Assembly (NCBI GenBank): GCA_003541675.1
Contig: DPMC01000186.1
Span: forward strand, 1-8,054
Length of the DNA: 8,054 nucleotides
Reading direction: 5' to 3'
Origin: Acidimicrobiaceae bacterium
GTDB lineage: Bacteria > Actinomycetota > Acidimicrobiia > Acidimicrobiales > MedAcidi-G1
Below the pieces are notes generated by a model. The model made no database searches. It was not told where the DNA came from and saw only the letters and a program-made list of their open reading frames with translations. Positions 1 through 6,466 of this stretch are shown here, piece after piece. The position numbers and the translations under genes are program-made. How positions within the stretch are numbered: the first letter of the stretch is position 1; the number at the start of each line of letters is the position of its first letter.

Positions 1-278
1 ACGAAGCCCCGGTCTGAGCCGTCGTCGACGGTTCTCCGACCGAGGTCCAGCCGTCCGTCGTTGAGGCGGACTAGTCCGGCCAGCAGCCGCAGGAGCGTGG
101 TCTTGCCCGCCCCGTTGGGGCCGACTACGGCCACCAGCTCGCCGGGCAGCACGTCGAGGGCCACCCGGAGGGTCAGGTCGCCGACGGTGGCGGTGCCGTC
201 CAGCTTCAGTACCGGTTTAGGGGAGGATTCCCGATCTAGTCCCGCATCTGGTTCCGGGCTGGGTGGCATCGCGCTCAT
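1..278 (-). CDS. modC: Molybdate ABC transporter ATP-binding protein, N-terminal part (runs off the left edge)
   Basis: This is the first 92 codons of an ABC ATPase that would power molybdate (or tungstate) import through ModB at the cytoplasmic face of the membrane. The Walker A motif GPNGAGKTT is seen at about residues 53-61, followed by LLRLLAGL, which is typical of the family. The Q-loop, signature, Walker B and any C-terminal TOBE domain lie outside the window. I chose the ATG at 278 because it forms an ATGA overlap with the modB stop. An in-frame ATG at 269 is possible. About 20 poorly conserved, Pro/Glu-rich residues precede the core domain, longer than usual for ModC. The assignment to modC rests mainly on its position after modA and modB; the visible domain alone shows only a generic ABC ATPase. 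Confidence 0.85.
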   Translation of the reverse strand, partial: MSAMPPSPEPDAGLDRESSPKPVLKLDGTATVGDLTLRVALDVLPGELVAVVGPNGAGKTTLLRLLAGLVRLNDGRLDLGRRTVDDGSDRGF

Positions 279-1063
279 CGTGTGGGGAGCCAACGGTGGC
301 GTGTGGGGAGCAGAACGGCCAGCGACACGGCCAACAGCACGAGGCTGAGGGCGACGGCGGCCTCGGGGTCGGATTCGAGCGCCTGGAAGGTGGCCAGGGG
401 CAGGGTTCGGGTCCGTCCCGGCAGGTTGCCGGCGAACGTGATGGTGGCTCCAAACTCGCCAAGGGCCCGGGCCCATGCCAGCGCCAGGCCGGCGCCCATG
501 GCCGGGATTAGTCGGGGCACGGTGATGCGTCGGAGAACGGTCAGCGGGTCGGCGCCCAGCGTTGCCGCGACCTGTTCGAGATCCTCGCCGGAGGTACGCA
601 GCGCCCCCTCAACGGTGATCACGTAGAAGGGGAGGGCTACGAAGGTGGCGGCCACCACGGCACCGGCCGTGGTGAATGGCAGCGTCACGTCGAACCACCG
701 TTCCAGCCACTGGCCAACCAGGCCGCGGCGACCCAAGGCGAACAGTAGAGCAGTACCACCAACGACCGGCGGCAGCACCATGGGCAGGACCACGAGTGTC
801 CGGACGAGCCGCCGGAAGGGCACGGCGACCCGGGCAAGGACCCAGGCCATCGGTGTTCCCAGCACGAGGACGATGCCGGCGGCCGTCAGGCTGACGAGGA
901 GCGACACCCCGAGGGCCTCGACCACCTCGCGCCGTCGGAGAAGGTTGACCAGACCGGACCACGGTGCCCGCTGCAGCAGCGCTAGCACTGGGAGGGTGAG
1001 GAAGGCCATAGCCAACGCGGCGACCACCAGCACCGACCGGGGAGCGTTCGGCGGTCGGGTCAT
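275..1063 (-). CDS. modB: Molybdate ABC transporter permease
   Basis: A 262-residue inner-membrane permease that forms the channel for molybdate/tungstate, probably as a dimer. Hydrophobic segments are seen near residues 10-29, 52-74, 88-110, 132-150, 186-205 and 236-254. The cytoplasmic EAA-type loop that contacts ModC lies at about 153-190, with the core GADPLTVLRRITVP and then ALGEFGATITFAGN, which is characteristic of ModB/CysT-type permeases. The length fits ModB. The reading frame is open further upstream to about 1363, but that part lies inside modA and has no membrane character. The ATG at 1063 overlaps the modA stop as ATGA, so it is the preferred start. The stop overlaps the modC start in the same way, which suggests translational coupling along modABC. 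A sulfate or tungstate permease is the main alternative, but the Mop-domain regulator next door favours molybdate or tungstate. Confidence 0.93.
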   Translation of the reverse strand: MTRPPNAPRSVLVVAALAMAFLTLPVLALLQRAPWSGLVNLLRRREVVEALGVSLLVSLTAAGIVLVLGTPMAWVLARVAVPFRRLVRTLVVLPMVLPPVVGGTALLFALGRRGLVGQWLERWFDVTLPFTTAGAVVAATFVALPFYVITVEGALRTSGEDLEQVAATLGADPLTVLRRITVPRLIPAMGAGLALAWARALGEFGATITFAGNLPGRTRTLPLATFQALESDPEAAVALSLVLLAVSLAVLLPTRHRWLPTR

Positions 1064-1821
1064 CGAGTTGGCCCCGTGACGAATCCGTGCTCGGTGAGGA
1101 TCTTTCGGGCCTGGTCGCTGGTAAGGAACGTCACGAACGGATTTCCGGACAGCGACAGGCTGGCGGCCGCGTAGGTGATGCAGGGACAGGTCGGTTTCTG
1201 AGGCCATGCTGGGGCCAGCCCCGCATGAGCCGACACGTCGGTGGCGTAGACGATGCCGAGGTCCGCCTCGTCGAGGGCCAGTCGGGCGACCACGGCCCGT
1301 GCGCTGGGTTCGAACGAGTCGACGGGAAGGTCGCCGAAGCGGGCTGCCGCAGCATCGCCGCATGGGACCCCGGCGGCGCAGGCCACCAGCACCAGTGACG
1401 GGTCGCGCAGGTCGGCCGGTCGACGTTCCGGTCCGGTTGTGGGTCGGGCCACCACTAGATGGTTGATGGCCAGATCGTGGATAGCGGTCGGCACGTGGTC
1501 CGCCACCTGATCTGTCGCCTGGTTGAGGAGAAGCCGGCGCTGAAGGTCATCGAACAGATCGGCGTCGGCGGTCAGGAACGCGTCGGCGGGCGCGCCGTCA
1601 CGGACCTGGGCGGCTAGATGGTTGGATCCGCCTGCCACCAACTCCACGACCACTCCCGATGTCGAGGCCCACTCGTCGGCCAGGTCTGCGGCTACGTCGG
1701 TCAACGACGAGGCCACGAATACGGTCAGTGCCGTGTCGCCCGGAGACTCGGTGCACCCCGTGGCGCCCAGCCAGGCCACGACGGCCAACAGGATCGCCCT
1801 GGAGGACAGGTGGGTCCACAT
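1060..1821 (-). CDS. modA: Molybdate-binding lipoprotein of the ABC transporter
   Basis: A 253-residue substrate-binding protein that would capture molybdate/tungstate outside the membrane and hand it to ModB. The N-terminus (MWTHLSSR, then a hydrophobic run) ends in GATGC, a weak but acceptable lipobox with lipidated Cys23. ModA landmarks follow in order: LTVFVASSLTDV (about 32-43, first oxyanion loop), AGGSNHLAAQVRDGAPADAF (63-82), the AGVPCGDAA region (150-158), GIVYATD (189-195, with the conserved Tyr) and a C-terminal TFLTSDQARKIL..HGF. The second loop reads GGSN where AGSS or ASSS is usual. Besides Cys23 there are four cysteines (148, 154, 212, 214), including a CPC. The open frame extends to 2004, but that part overlaps the regulator, so the ATG at 1821 is chosen. 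No clear Shine-Dalgarno is seen; the regulator stop is 28 bases upstream, which suggests reinitiation or read-on from the same mRNA. Confidence 0.92.
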   Translation of the reverse strand: MWTHLSSRAILLAVVAWLGATGCTESPGDTALTVFVASSLTDVAADLADEWASTSGVVVELVAGGSNHLAAQVRDGAPADAFLTADADLFDDLQRRLLLNQATDQVADHVPTAIHDLAINHLVVARPTTGPERRPADLRDPSLVLVACAAGVPCGDAAAARFGDLPVDSFEPSARAVVARLALDEADLGIVYATDVSAHAGLAPAWPQKPTCPCITYAAASLSLSGNPFVTFLTSDQARKILTEHGFVTGPTR

Positions 1822-1849
1822 CGTCAGTTGAGAAGGTGCCTGTGTCCGG

Positions 1850-2257
1850 TCAGCGGGGGCGTTCGACGACCACGTTGGTGGCCTTGACGGCAGCCACAGC
1901 CAGAACGCCGGGCTCCAGGCCCAGCTCGTCGACAGCTTCGGCTGAGAGCAGCGACACCACGCGGTGGGGACCGGCTTGAATCTCCACCTGGGCCATGACC
2001 CCATCTCGGACCACCCGTGTCACCAAGCCGGTGAACCGGTTGCGAGCTGACAGTGCCGCGCCGGTGTCGCCGTCGGGCGGAGGTGTCCCCTCGGCTGCCA
2101 GATCCTGGGCCAGGCGGGCCAGTTCGGTGCCGGCGATCGTGCGATGGCCCCCGACGGTTCGCCCGGTGGCCAGGCGGCCCGCATCGGCCCAACGACGCAC
2201 GGTGTCCGGACTCACTCCGAGCAGTTGCGCCGCTTCTCCCATACGAAAGGTGCTCAT
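1850..2257 (-). CDS. HTH-Mop regulator of the molybdate operon (MerR/excisionase-like helix-turn-helix plus TOBE domain)
   Basis: A 135-residue two-domain protein and first gene of the mod operon. Residues 4-50 form a MerR/excisionase-type helix-turn-helix (GEAAQLLGVSPDTVRRW, then AGRL and GGHRTI). A polar linker covers about 51-69. Residues 70-133 form one Mop/TOBE oxyanion-binding domain (SARNRFTGLVTRVV, MAQVEI, then VVSLLSAEAVDELGL and the closing VKATNVVVE). Mop domains bind molybdate or tungstate, so the inferred job is a cytoplasmic sensor that controls modABC and its own gene. It is not classical ModE, which has a LysR-like winged helix and usually two Mop domains. The frame is open to a TTG at 2275, but the ATG at 2257 sits 7 bases after a TAGTTT box, fits leaderless initiation and starts right at the domain. 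Function as activator or repressor cannot be read from the sequence. Confidence 0.88.
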   Translation of the reverse strand: MSTFRMGEAAQLLGVSPDTVRRWADAGRLATGRTVGGHRTIAGTELARLAQDLAAEGTPPPDGDTGAALSARNRFTGLVTRVVRDGVMAQVEIQAGPHRVVSLLSAEAVDELGLEPGVLAVAAVKATNVVVERPR

Positions 2258-2280
2258 ACCAGAAAAACTAACCAAAAAAA
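2258..2280 (-). repeat. Tandem direct repeat over the mod promoter, candidate operator
   Basis: On the minus strand TTTTTTTGGT (2280-2271) is followed, 13 bases later start to start, by TTTTTCTGGT (2267-2258). The two 10-base copies differ at one position. The second copy overlaps the -10 box and ends directly at the start codon, a placement expected of a repressor site. It could bind the HTH-Mop protein, but the T-runs make chance similarity possible. Confidence 0.35.
2265..2270 (-). promoter_or_regulatory. Probable -10 box of a leaderless promoter for the mod operon
   Basis: On the minus strand TAGTTT is followed by TTCTGGT and then the ATG at 2257. This matches the actinobacterial TANNNT -10 pattern. 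A start point 7 bases after the box would be the A of the ATG or the base before it, so the mRNA would have no leader. No Shine-Dalgarno is visible upstream of the ATG and no good -35 box was found. The site is in an AT-rich island within GC-rich surroundings. Confidence 0.5.
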
Positions 2281-2339
2281 TGTTGTTTGCGCTACTCGGA
2301 AGCGGTCGTCGGTCGGGGAGTCCGGTGAGCTGGGAGAAT

Positions 2340-2351
2340 CCGAACCTTCGG
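2340..2351. repeat. Short perfect inverted repeat, candidate operator
   Basis: The sequence CCGAA-CC-TTCGG is a perfect 5-base inverted repeat with a 2-base centre. It lies about 35 to 46 bases upstream of the predicted start point of the plus-strand gene at 2386 and about 83 to 94 bases upstream of the regulator ATG, so it could serve either gene. At this length and GC content a chance occurrence is quite possible. Confidence 0.2.
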
Positions 2352-2373
2352 GGAGGGCAACGGGAGACTGGGC

Positions 2374-2379
2374 TACCGT
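2374..2379 (+). promoter_or_regulatory. Probable -10 box of a leaderless promoter for the split-barrel gene
   Basis: TACCGT matches TANNNT and is followed by six bases (CCGGCT) and then the GTG at 2386. If the box covers -12 to -7, the first base of the GTG is exactly +1, so the transcript would be leaderless. No convincing -35 box is seen. A purine-rich GGGAG at 2362-2366 is too far from the GTG to act as a ribosome binding site. Confidence 0.4.
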
Positions 2380-2385
2380 CCGGCT

Positions 2386-2787
2386 GTGAGCATCCCCGTG
2401 TCGGTCGTCGACGTTCCTACCAGGTTGGAGGAATACGGCACAGCGGCGTTTCTGGTTACCGTGTCGCCCGACGGCACCCCCAAGGTGGTCCACGTGGCGG
2501 TCGTCTGGGAAGCCGGTGCGGCCACCTTCCGATGCGCCCCGGGCAGCGGCACGCTCCGGAACCTCGGTGGTGTCACACGTGCCACAGATGGTCCGGATGC
2601 CACGGCTGGCTCAGGGGCTGGTTTGGGCCCGGCGACGCTGATCTTCCCGGGGCCCGACGTCGATACCCATAGTTGGCTGGTCGACACCACCGGTCAGGTG
2701 CATCCCGATGACCCGGAGTTGGCTCTGCTGGCCTACGAGTCAGGAGTGTTGCACCGCCCGGCATCCGGCGAGCAGGTGCACTGCTGA
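2386..2787 (+). CDS. Pyridoxamine 5'-phosphate oxidase-like split-barrel protein
   Basis: A 133-residue protein resembling the small FMN/F420-binding split-barrel family common in actinobacteria. Seen in it: an N-terminal strand pair AAFLVTVSPDGTPKVVHVAVVWEAGAATF (about 20-48), the SGTLRNL turn (about 54-60) where this family contacts cofactor phosphate, then a TLIFPGPDVDTHSWLVDTTGQV stretch (about 84-105) and a tail with GVLHRPA. It is likely a cytosolic flavin- or deazaflavin-binding protein; substrate and reaction cannot be inferred. It starts with GTG, probably on a leaderless mRNA. It is the only plus-strand gene in the window, divergent from the mod regulator and convergent with the peptide transporter operon, whose last stop is only 16 bases away. 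No functional tie to either neighbour is evident. Confidence 0.72.
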   Translation: MSIPVSVVDVPTRLEEYGTAAFLVTVSPDGTPKVVHVAVVWEAGAATFRCAPGSGTLRNLGGVTRATDGPDATAGSGAGLGPATLIFPGPDVDTHSWLVDTTGQVHPDDPELALLAYESGVLHRPASGEQVHC

Positions 2788-2803
2788 CACCGGTTAGCGC
2801 GAG

Positions 2804-3721
2804 CTATTCCTGAGCAACCAGATGCCCGGGCTCCACCTCGGTGTGGGTGACCAGGTCGGGTCCTTCTCCCGCGGGCCAGACCGGGCTGGGGATCTCGCCC
2901 GTGATGAGCGGTCGTTCGGTCCGCTGCCGGGGATCGGCGATTGGCACGGCACCCAGGAGGCGTTTCGTGTAGGAGTGCCTGGGGTCCCGGAACACCTGTT
3001 CGCGTGACCCGAGTTCGACTACCTGGCCCAGGTACATCACGGCCACCCGGTGGGCGATGCGCTCCACGACAGCCAGGTCGTGGCTGATGAACAGATAGGA
3101 CAGGCCCATCTCCTGTTGGAGTTCCAGCATCAGGTTCATGACCTGGGCCTGAACCGACACGTCAAGGGCTGAGACGGCCTCATCGGCAATGACTAGTTCG
3201 GGCTTCAGTGCCAGGGCTCGCGCAATGCACACTCGCTGGCGTTGGCCGCCAGAGAACTGGTGGGGGTAGTTGTTCAGCATTGATTGGTCAAGACCGACCA
3301 GCTCGAACAACTGGCGCACCTGGTCTGTCGCCTCCTCCTTAGTGGCGACTTTGTGGACCGTCAGGGGTTCGGCCACAGATGTTCCGACCCGGACTCGGGG
3401 ATCGAGGCTGGCGAAGGGATCCTGAAAGACGATCTGCAGGGTCTGTCTGTGTTCGCGCATCTCCCGAGGGTTGAGGTCAGTTATGTCAACTCCCTTGAGG
3501 AGAATTCGGCCCTGGTCCGCGTCGTGGAGACGGATAATGAGGTTGGCCAGGGTGGATTTTCCGCAACCGCTCTCTCCGACCACGGCGAGGGTTTCACCAT
3601 GATCGATATGAAGCGATACATCAGTCACTGCGTGCACCCGAGCGTTGTGGTCGGTCGGGAACTGTTTCGAGATGTGCTCCACCTCGATAAGGGGACTCTG
3701 GTCCTTGCCTTGGCTCGTCAT
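2804..3721 (-). CDS. Peptide-type ABC transporter ATP-binding protein, OppF/GsiA C-terminal-half type
   Basis: A 305-residue ATPase, last gene of the peptide transporter operon. It has Walker A GESGCGKST (49-57), Q-loop Gln100 in VFQDPFASLDPR, signature SGGQRQR (157-163), Walker B LVIADE (176-181) and switch His214, so it should be catalytically competent. The D-loop region reads EAVSALD with Ala for the usual Pro, a known variant in GsiA-like and many Dpp ATPases. The C-terminus lacks the cysteine-rich Fe-S-type tail of classical OppF/DppF. It has instead GEIPSPVWPAGEGP...EVEPGHLVAQE, the PGH-type ending also seen in the second half of GsiA. The ATG overlaps the stop of the preceding ATPase as ATGA. 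It would pair with that protein as a heterodimer driving uptake of peptides or a related substrate. Confidence 0.93.
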   Translation of the reverse strand: MTSQGKDQSPLIEVEHISKQFPTDHNARVHAVTDVSLHIDHGETLAVVGESGCGKSTLANLIIRLHDADQGRILLKGVDITDLNPREMREHRQTLQIVFQDPFASLDPRVRVGTSVAEPLTVHKVATKEEATDQVRQLFELVGLDQSMLNNYPHQFSGGQRQRVCIARALALKPELVIADEAVSALDVSVQAQVMNLMLELQQEMGLSYLFISHDLAVVERIAHRVAVMYLGQVVELGSREQVFRDPRHSYTKRLLGAVPIADPRQRTERPLITGEIPSPVWPAGEGPDLVTHTEVEPGHLVAQE

Positions 3722-4566
3722 GCCAGGTTTCCTGCCAGGTTGAACGGTCTAGGTCCGTCGTGGCCGGCCATGCTTCCAAGTTTGGGCACCGCGCTGAGTA
3801 GGCCTCGGGTGTACGACTCTCTCGGCGAGTGGAAGATCTGTTCTACAGGGCCCTGTTCAACAATCTTTGCCTGGTTCATGACGACGACGCGGTCTGCCAC
3901 TTCAGCAATCACACCCATGTCGTGGGTGATGAGCATCATCGCTGTGCCCGTCTCGACCTGAAGTTGCTTGATGAGTCCAAGAATCTGAGCCTGGATGGTT
4001 ACATCGAGGGCCGTTGTGGGTTCGTCGGCGATGAGTAGTCGGGGTCCGCAACACAGGCCGATGGCAATCATTATTCGCTGGCGCATGCCTCCAGACATCT
4101 CGTGGGGGTATTGACCGATCCTCTTGTCGGCCTCGGGTATCCGCACCAGGTCAAACATTTCTCGGGCCCGAGCCATGCTTGCCTTCCTGTCTGATCCCTG
4201 ATGGATCCGCAATGCCTCGGCAATCTGTTCGCCGACTGGGTACACCGGGTTAAGGCTCGTGAGCGGCTCCTGGAAGATCATGGCGATCTGGTTGCCGCGG
4301 ATGCTCCGCATGGTGGCTTCGTCTTGGCCCAACAGGTCGAGCGTCGAACCGTCGTCCATCTGCAGGTCGACTCGGCCGCCAGTGATTTTCGCCCGAGTAC
4401 CCATTTCGACCAGCCGCATGATTGAAAGAGCGGTGACCGACTTGCCGGAACCTGACTCGCCGACCACGCCCAGCGTCTCACCGGGTTCGATGGCGAAGTT
4501 CGCAGAGTCCACGGCAGTGAAATCGTCGAAGGTGACCGTAAGGTCGGAGACTGAGAGGAGGGGCAT
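3718..4566 (-). CDS. Peptide-type ABC transporter ATP-binding protein, OppD/GsiA N-terminal-half type
   Basis: A 282-residue ATPase with Walker A GESGSGKS (36-43), Q-loop Gln99 in [13 protein letters not shown], signature SGGMRQR (158-164), Walker B LLIADEP (177-183) and switch His215, all intact. It is about 40-50 residues shorter than classical OppD/DppD: after [23 protein letters not shown] it stops, without the cysteine-rich C-terminal extension. That ending, and phrases such as [19 protein letters not shown], closely resemble the N-terminal half of the fused ATPase GsiA (family knowledge, not a computed alignment). The start shares one base with the permease stop (TGATG) and the stop overlaps the next ATPase start (ATGA). 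Product: one half of the ATPase heterodimer of the importer. Confidence 0.93.
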   Translation of the reverse strand: MPLLSVSDLTVTFDDFTAVDSANFAIEPGETLGVVGESGSGKSVTALSIMRLVEMGTRAKITGGRVDLQMDDGSTLDLLGQDEATMRSIRGNQIAMIFQEPLTSLNPVYPVGEQIAEALRIHQGSDRKASMARAREMFDLVRIPEADKRIGQYPHEMSGGMRQRIMIAIGLCCGPRLLIADEPTTALDVTIQAQILGLIKQLQVETGTAMMLITHDMGVIAEVADRVVVMNQAKIVEQGPVEQIFHSPRESYTRGLLSAVPKLGSMAGHDGPRPFNLAGNLA

Positions 4567-5441
4567 CAGCGCCCTCGGAGCTTCGGGTTAAAGGCGTCTT
4601 GTAGGCCGTCGCCGACGAGGCTGATGCTGAGTCCGGTGATCACGATTGCGATGCCCGGGAAGAAGACCATCCACCATGCGGTCAGTGCGTAGCCCCGATT
4701 CTTGCCCAACATCGACCCCCAACTAATCGTGTTGACGTCCACCATGCCGAGGAAGGCCAGTCCGGAGTGGAAGAGGATGGCAATGACCACCGTCAAGGTG
4801 GCTGACACCAGTAGAGGAGGCATGGCGTTGGGCAGGATCGTGCGGAACATGATCCGTAGGTCGCTGCACCCGATGGCACGGGCAGCCTTCACATACTCCA
4901 GTTCTCTCAACTTGAGGAACTCGGCACGCGCAAGGCGGGCTGCTAGCGGCCACAGTGTTAGGCCAATGGCAAGGGTCTCGTTTCGAGTCCCGGGGCCAAG
5001 CAGGAAGATGACGACCATCGAGAAGAGGAGCCCCGGCATTACCTGAAAGATTTCGGTGAATCGCATGAGTAGGGAGTCGATCCACCCGCCGAAGTATCCG
5101 GCCAGGCTTCCGACCAAGATGCCGATGGTCATAGTCATGGCGGCGGCTACCGCAGCGACCACCAGAGTTGCCCGGCCTCCTCCAATGATTCCGGCCAGAA
5201 TGTCCCGGCCCAGATAGTCGGTTCCCAGTGGCGGGGCTAGTTCGCTGCCGGGGCCAAGGAACGGTCTGGCAACCATCTTGTTTGCGCTTGTCCCGTAGAG
5301 GCCGGGGCCGAAGATGGTTATCAGGACGATTAGGGAGAATACGACCAGGCCCACGGCCGCTGCCTTGTTCCGAAGGAACATACGCAAGGCTCCCCGGCCG
5401 CCAGCTTCGACTTGTTCGATGGCTACGCCGAAGTCGGTCAT
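4566..5441 (-). CDS. Peptide-type ABC transporter permease, OppC/DppC family
   Basis: A 291-residue inner-membrane permease. An N-terminal OppC-type segment ([19 protein letters not shown]) runs into membrane segment 1 (about 28-46). The DppC hallmark [11 protein letters not shown] is at 70-80. Further hydrophobic segments lie near 92-115, 133-150, 155-172, 209-231 and 258-277. The EAA loop at about 174-206 ([13 protein letters not shown]...[10 protein letters not shown]) would contact the ATPases. It ends with the family-typical [15 protein letters not shown]. It partners with the OppB-type permease to form the heterodimeric channel. The start overlaps the OppB-type stop (ATGA), and the stop shares one base with the next ATPase start. 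Length is normal for the family; the substrate class (oligo- or dipeptide, glutathione-like) cannot be set from it. Confidence 0.94.
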   Translation of the reverse strand: MTDFGVAIEQVEAGGRGALRMFLRNKAAAVGLVVFSLIVLITIFGPGLYGTSANKMVARPFLGPGSELAPPLGTDYLGRDILAGIIGGGRATLVVAAVAAAMTMTIGILVGSLAGYFGGWIDSLLMRFTEIFQVMPGLLFSMVVIFLLGPGTRNETLAIGLTLWPLAARLARAEFLKLRELEYVKAARAIGCSDLRIMFRTILPNAMPPLLVSATLTVVIAILFHSGLAFLGMVDVNTISWGSMLGKNRGYALTAWWMVFFPGIAIVITGLSISLVGDGLQDAFNPKLRGR

Positions 5442-6424
5442 CGGGACCCTCCGACGCGTATGCGGGGATCGATGAGCCGGTAGACAAGATCTGTGAGCAG
5501 GTTGGCCACGATGACCATGGCCGAAGAGAAGATCATGATGCCGAGCAGCGTCGGAGTGTCACGCCGGAAGATTGAGTCGACTGCCAGCCTTCCGATTCCA
5601 GGCCAGGCGAATACGACCTCGACGAGTAGGGCGCCGGACAATAGGTTTCCGACCTGGAGCCCGGCGGCGGTTACCACGGGAATGATGGCGTTCCGAAGGG
5701 CGTGTTTGTAGACAACGACTCGCTCACGGGCGCCCTTCGCCCGGGCGGTGCGGATGTAGTCGGACTCCAGTACCTCGAGCATCGAAGCTCGAGCCAGCCG
5801 GGAGTAAATGGCTAGATAGATAATCCCGAGACTGAGCGCCGGGAGGATGAGGTGCTGAAGAAGGTCGATGGTTTCGCCGACCCAGTTGCCGTCGTAGCGG
5901 ACGTCTTCGATACCACCTACGGGGAGCAGGCTCCACTTTGCGGCAAAGAGGACGATGAACATGATGGCCGAGTAGAAGACTGGTGTGGAAAACCCAACCA
6001 GGCTCGTCACTGTTGCGGCCGAAGACATCGGGCTTTCGGGCCGTCGGGCGGTGTAGACGCCGATGGCCACACCCAGCCCCACTGCGAAGAGAAGTGAAGT
6101 GCCGGCCAGCAGCACCGTAGCGAAGAGTCGCTCGACGATCAGGCCGAGGACCGGCTCGTTGAAGTAGATGGAATCGCCCAGGTCAAGTTGGGCGACGTTA
6201 CCGACGTAGGTCCCCAACTGGACGAGAAGCGGTTGGTCTAGTCCGTATTCGGCCCGGACCTGGGCGAGAAACTCAGCGTCACCGACGCCTTGGTCACCGG
6301 CGAGGTAGAGGGCGGCGTCACCCGGGGCGATCTGGATCAGAAAGAACACGACGACCACGACTGCCAGTAGCAGCCCAATCGCTTGTCCTATTCTGCTCCC
6401 GATTCCCCGGGCGAGCGCCGTCAC
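5438..6424 (-). CDS. Peptide-type ABC transporter permease, OppB/DppB family
   Basis: A 328-residue inner-membrane permease. Membrane segment 1 (about 12-32) ends in the family motif IQIAPGDAA. A periplasmic stretch includes YGLDQPLLVQLGTYV and LDLGDSIYF. Other segments lie near 103-124, 140-161, 190-207, 249-271 and 295-316. The EAA loop (217-249) reads EVLESDYIRTARAKGARERVV...HALRNAIIP. The end LTDLVYRLIDPRIR is standard for OppB/DppB. The start is GTG at 6424, preceded by purine-rich GACGAGAG, a possible weak ribosome binding site. It begins 42 bases after the binding-protein stop and ends in an ATGA overlap with the OppC-type gene. It forms the channel with that partner. Confidence 0.94.
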   Translation of the reverse strand: MTALARGIGSRIGQAIGLLLAVVVVVFFLIQIAPGDAALYLAGDQGVGDAEFLAQVRAEYGLDQPLLVQLGTYVGNVAQLDLGDSIYFNEPVLGLIVERLFATVLLAGTSLLFAVGLGVAIGVYTARRPESPMSSAATVTSLVGFSTPVFYSAIMFIVLFAAKWSLLPVGGIEDVRYDGNWVGETIDLLQHLILPALSLGIIYLAIYSRLARASMLEVLESDYIRTARAKGARERVVVYKHALRNAIIPVVTAAGLQVGNLLSGALLVEVVFAWPGIGRLAVDSIFRRDTPTLLGIMIFSSAMVIVANLLTDLVYRLIDPRIRVGGSR

Positions 6425-6466
6425 CTCTCGTCTCTATTGGTTTATGTCTCAGCTATAAGCCGATGC

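Noticed and set aside
1064..1363. Possible 100-residue N-terminal extension of ModB
   Set aside because: It lies inside modA, has low-complexity Arg-rich content with no domain, and the ATGA overlap at 1063 gives a good start.
1822..2004. Possible N-terminal extension of ModA
   Set aside because: It overlaps the Mop domain of the regulator and would bury the signal peptide behind 61 unrelated residues.
2258..2385. Canonical ModE box or molybdenum-cofactor riboswitch
   Set aside because: No TATAT-type ModE palindrome is seen, and the probable leaderless start leaves no room for a riboswitch.
1995..2672. Plus-strand open frame of 225 codons across the regulator and split-barrel gene
   Set aside because: It runs antisense through the HTH domain and out of frame through the split-barrel gene; its sequence is Arg/Gly/Ser-rich and lacks a domain.
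2771..2785. Small hairpin AGCAG-GTGCA-CTGCT at the end of the split-barrel gene as a terminator
   Set aside because: The stem is only five base pairs, lies within the coding end and has no T-run after it.
3178..3196. Ala for Pro after the Walker B glutamate in the second ATPase as a catalytic defect
   Set aside because: EAVSALD is a common natural variant in active GsiA- and Dpp-like ATPases, and all catalytic residues are present.
3284..3961. Plus-strand open frame of 225 codons opposite the two ATPases
   Set aside because: It lies antisense across the junction of two clear ABC ATPase genes and its translation shows no recognisable domain.
6425..6466. Attenuating hairpin between the binding-protein gene and the OppB-type permease gene
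   Set aside because: Such hairpins often lower expression downstream of binding proteins, but only weak, imperfect pairing around GGCTTATAGCT is visible here.
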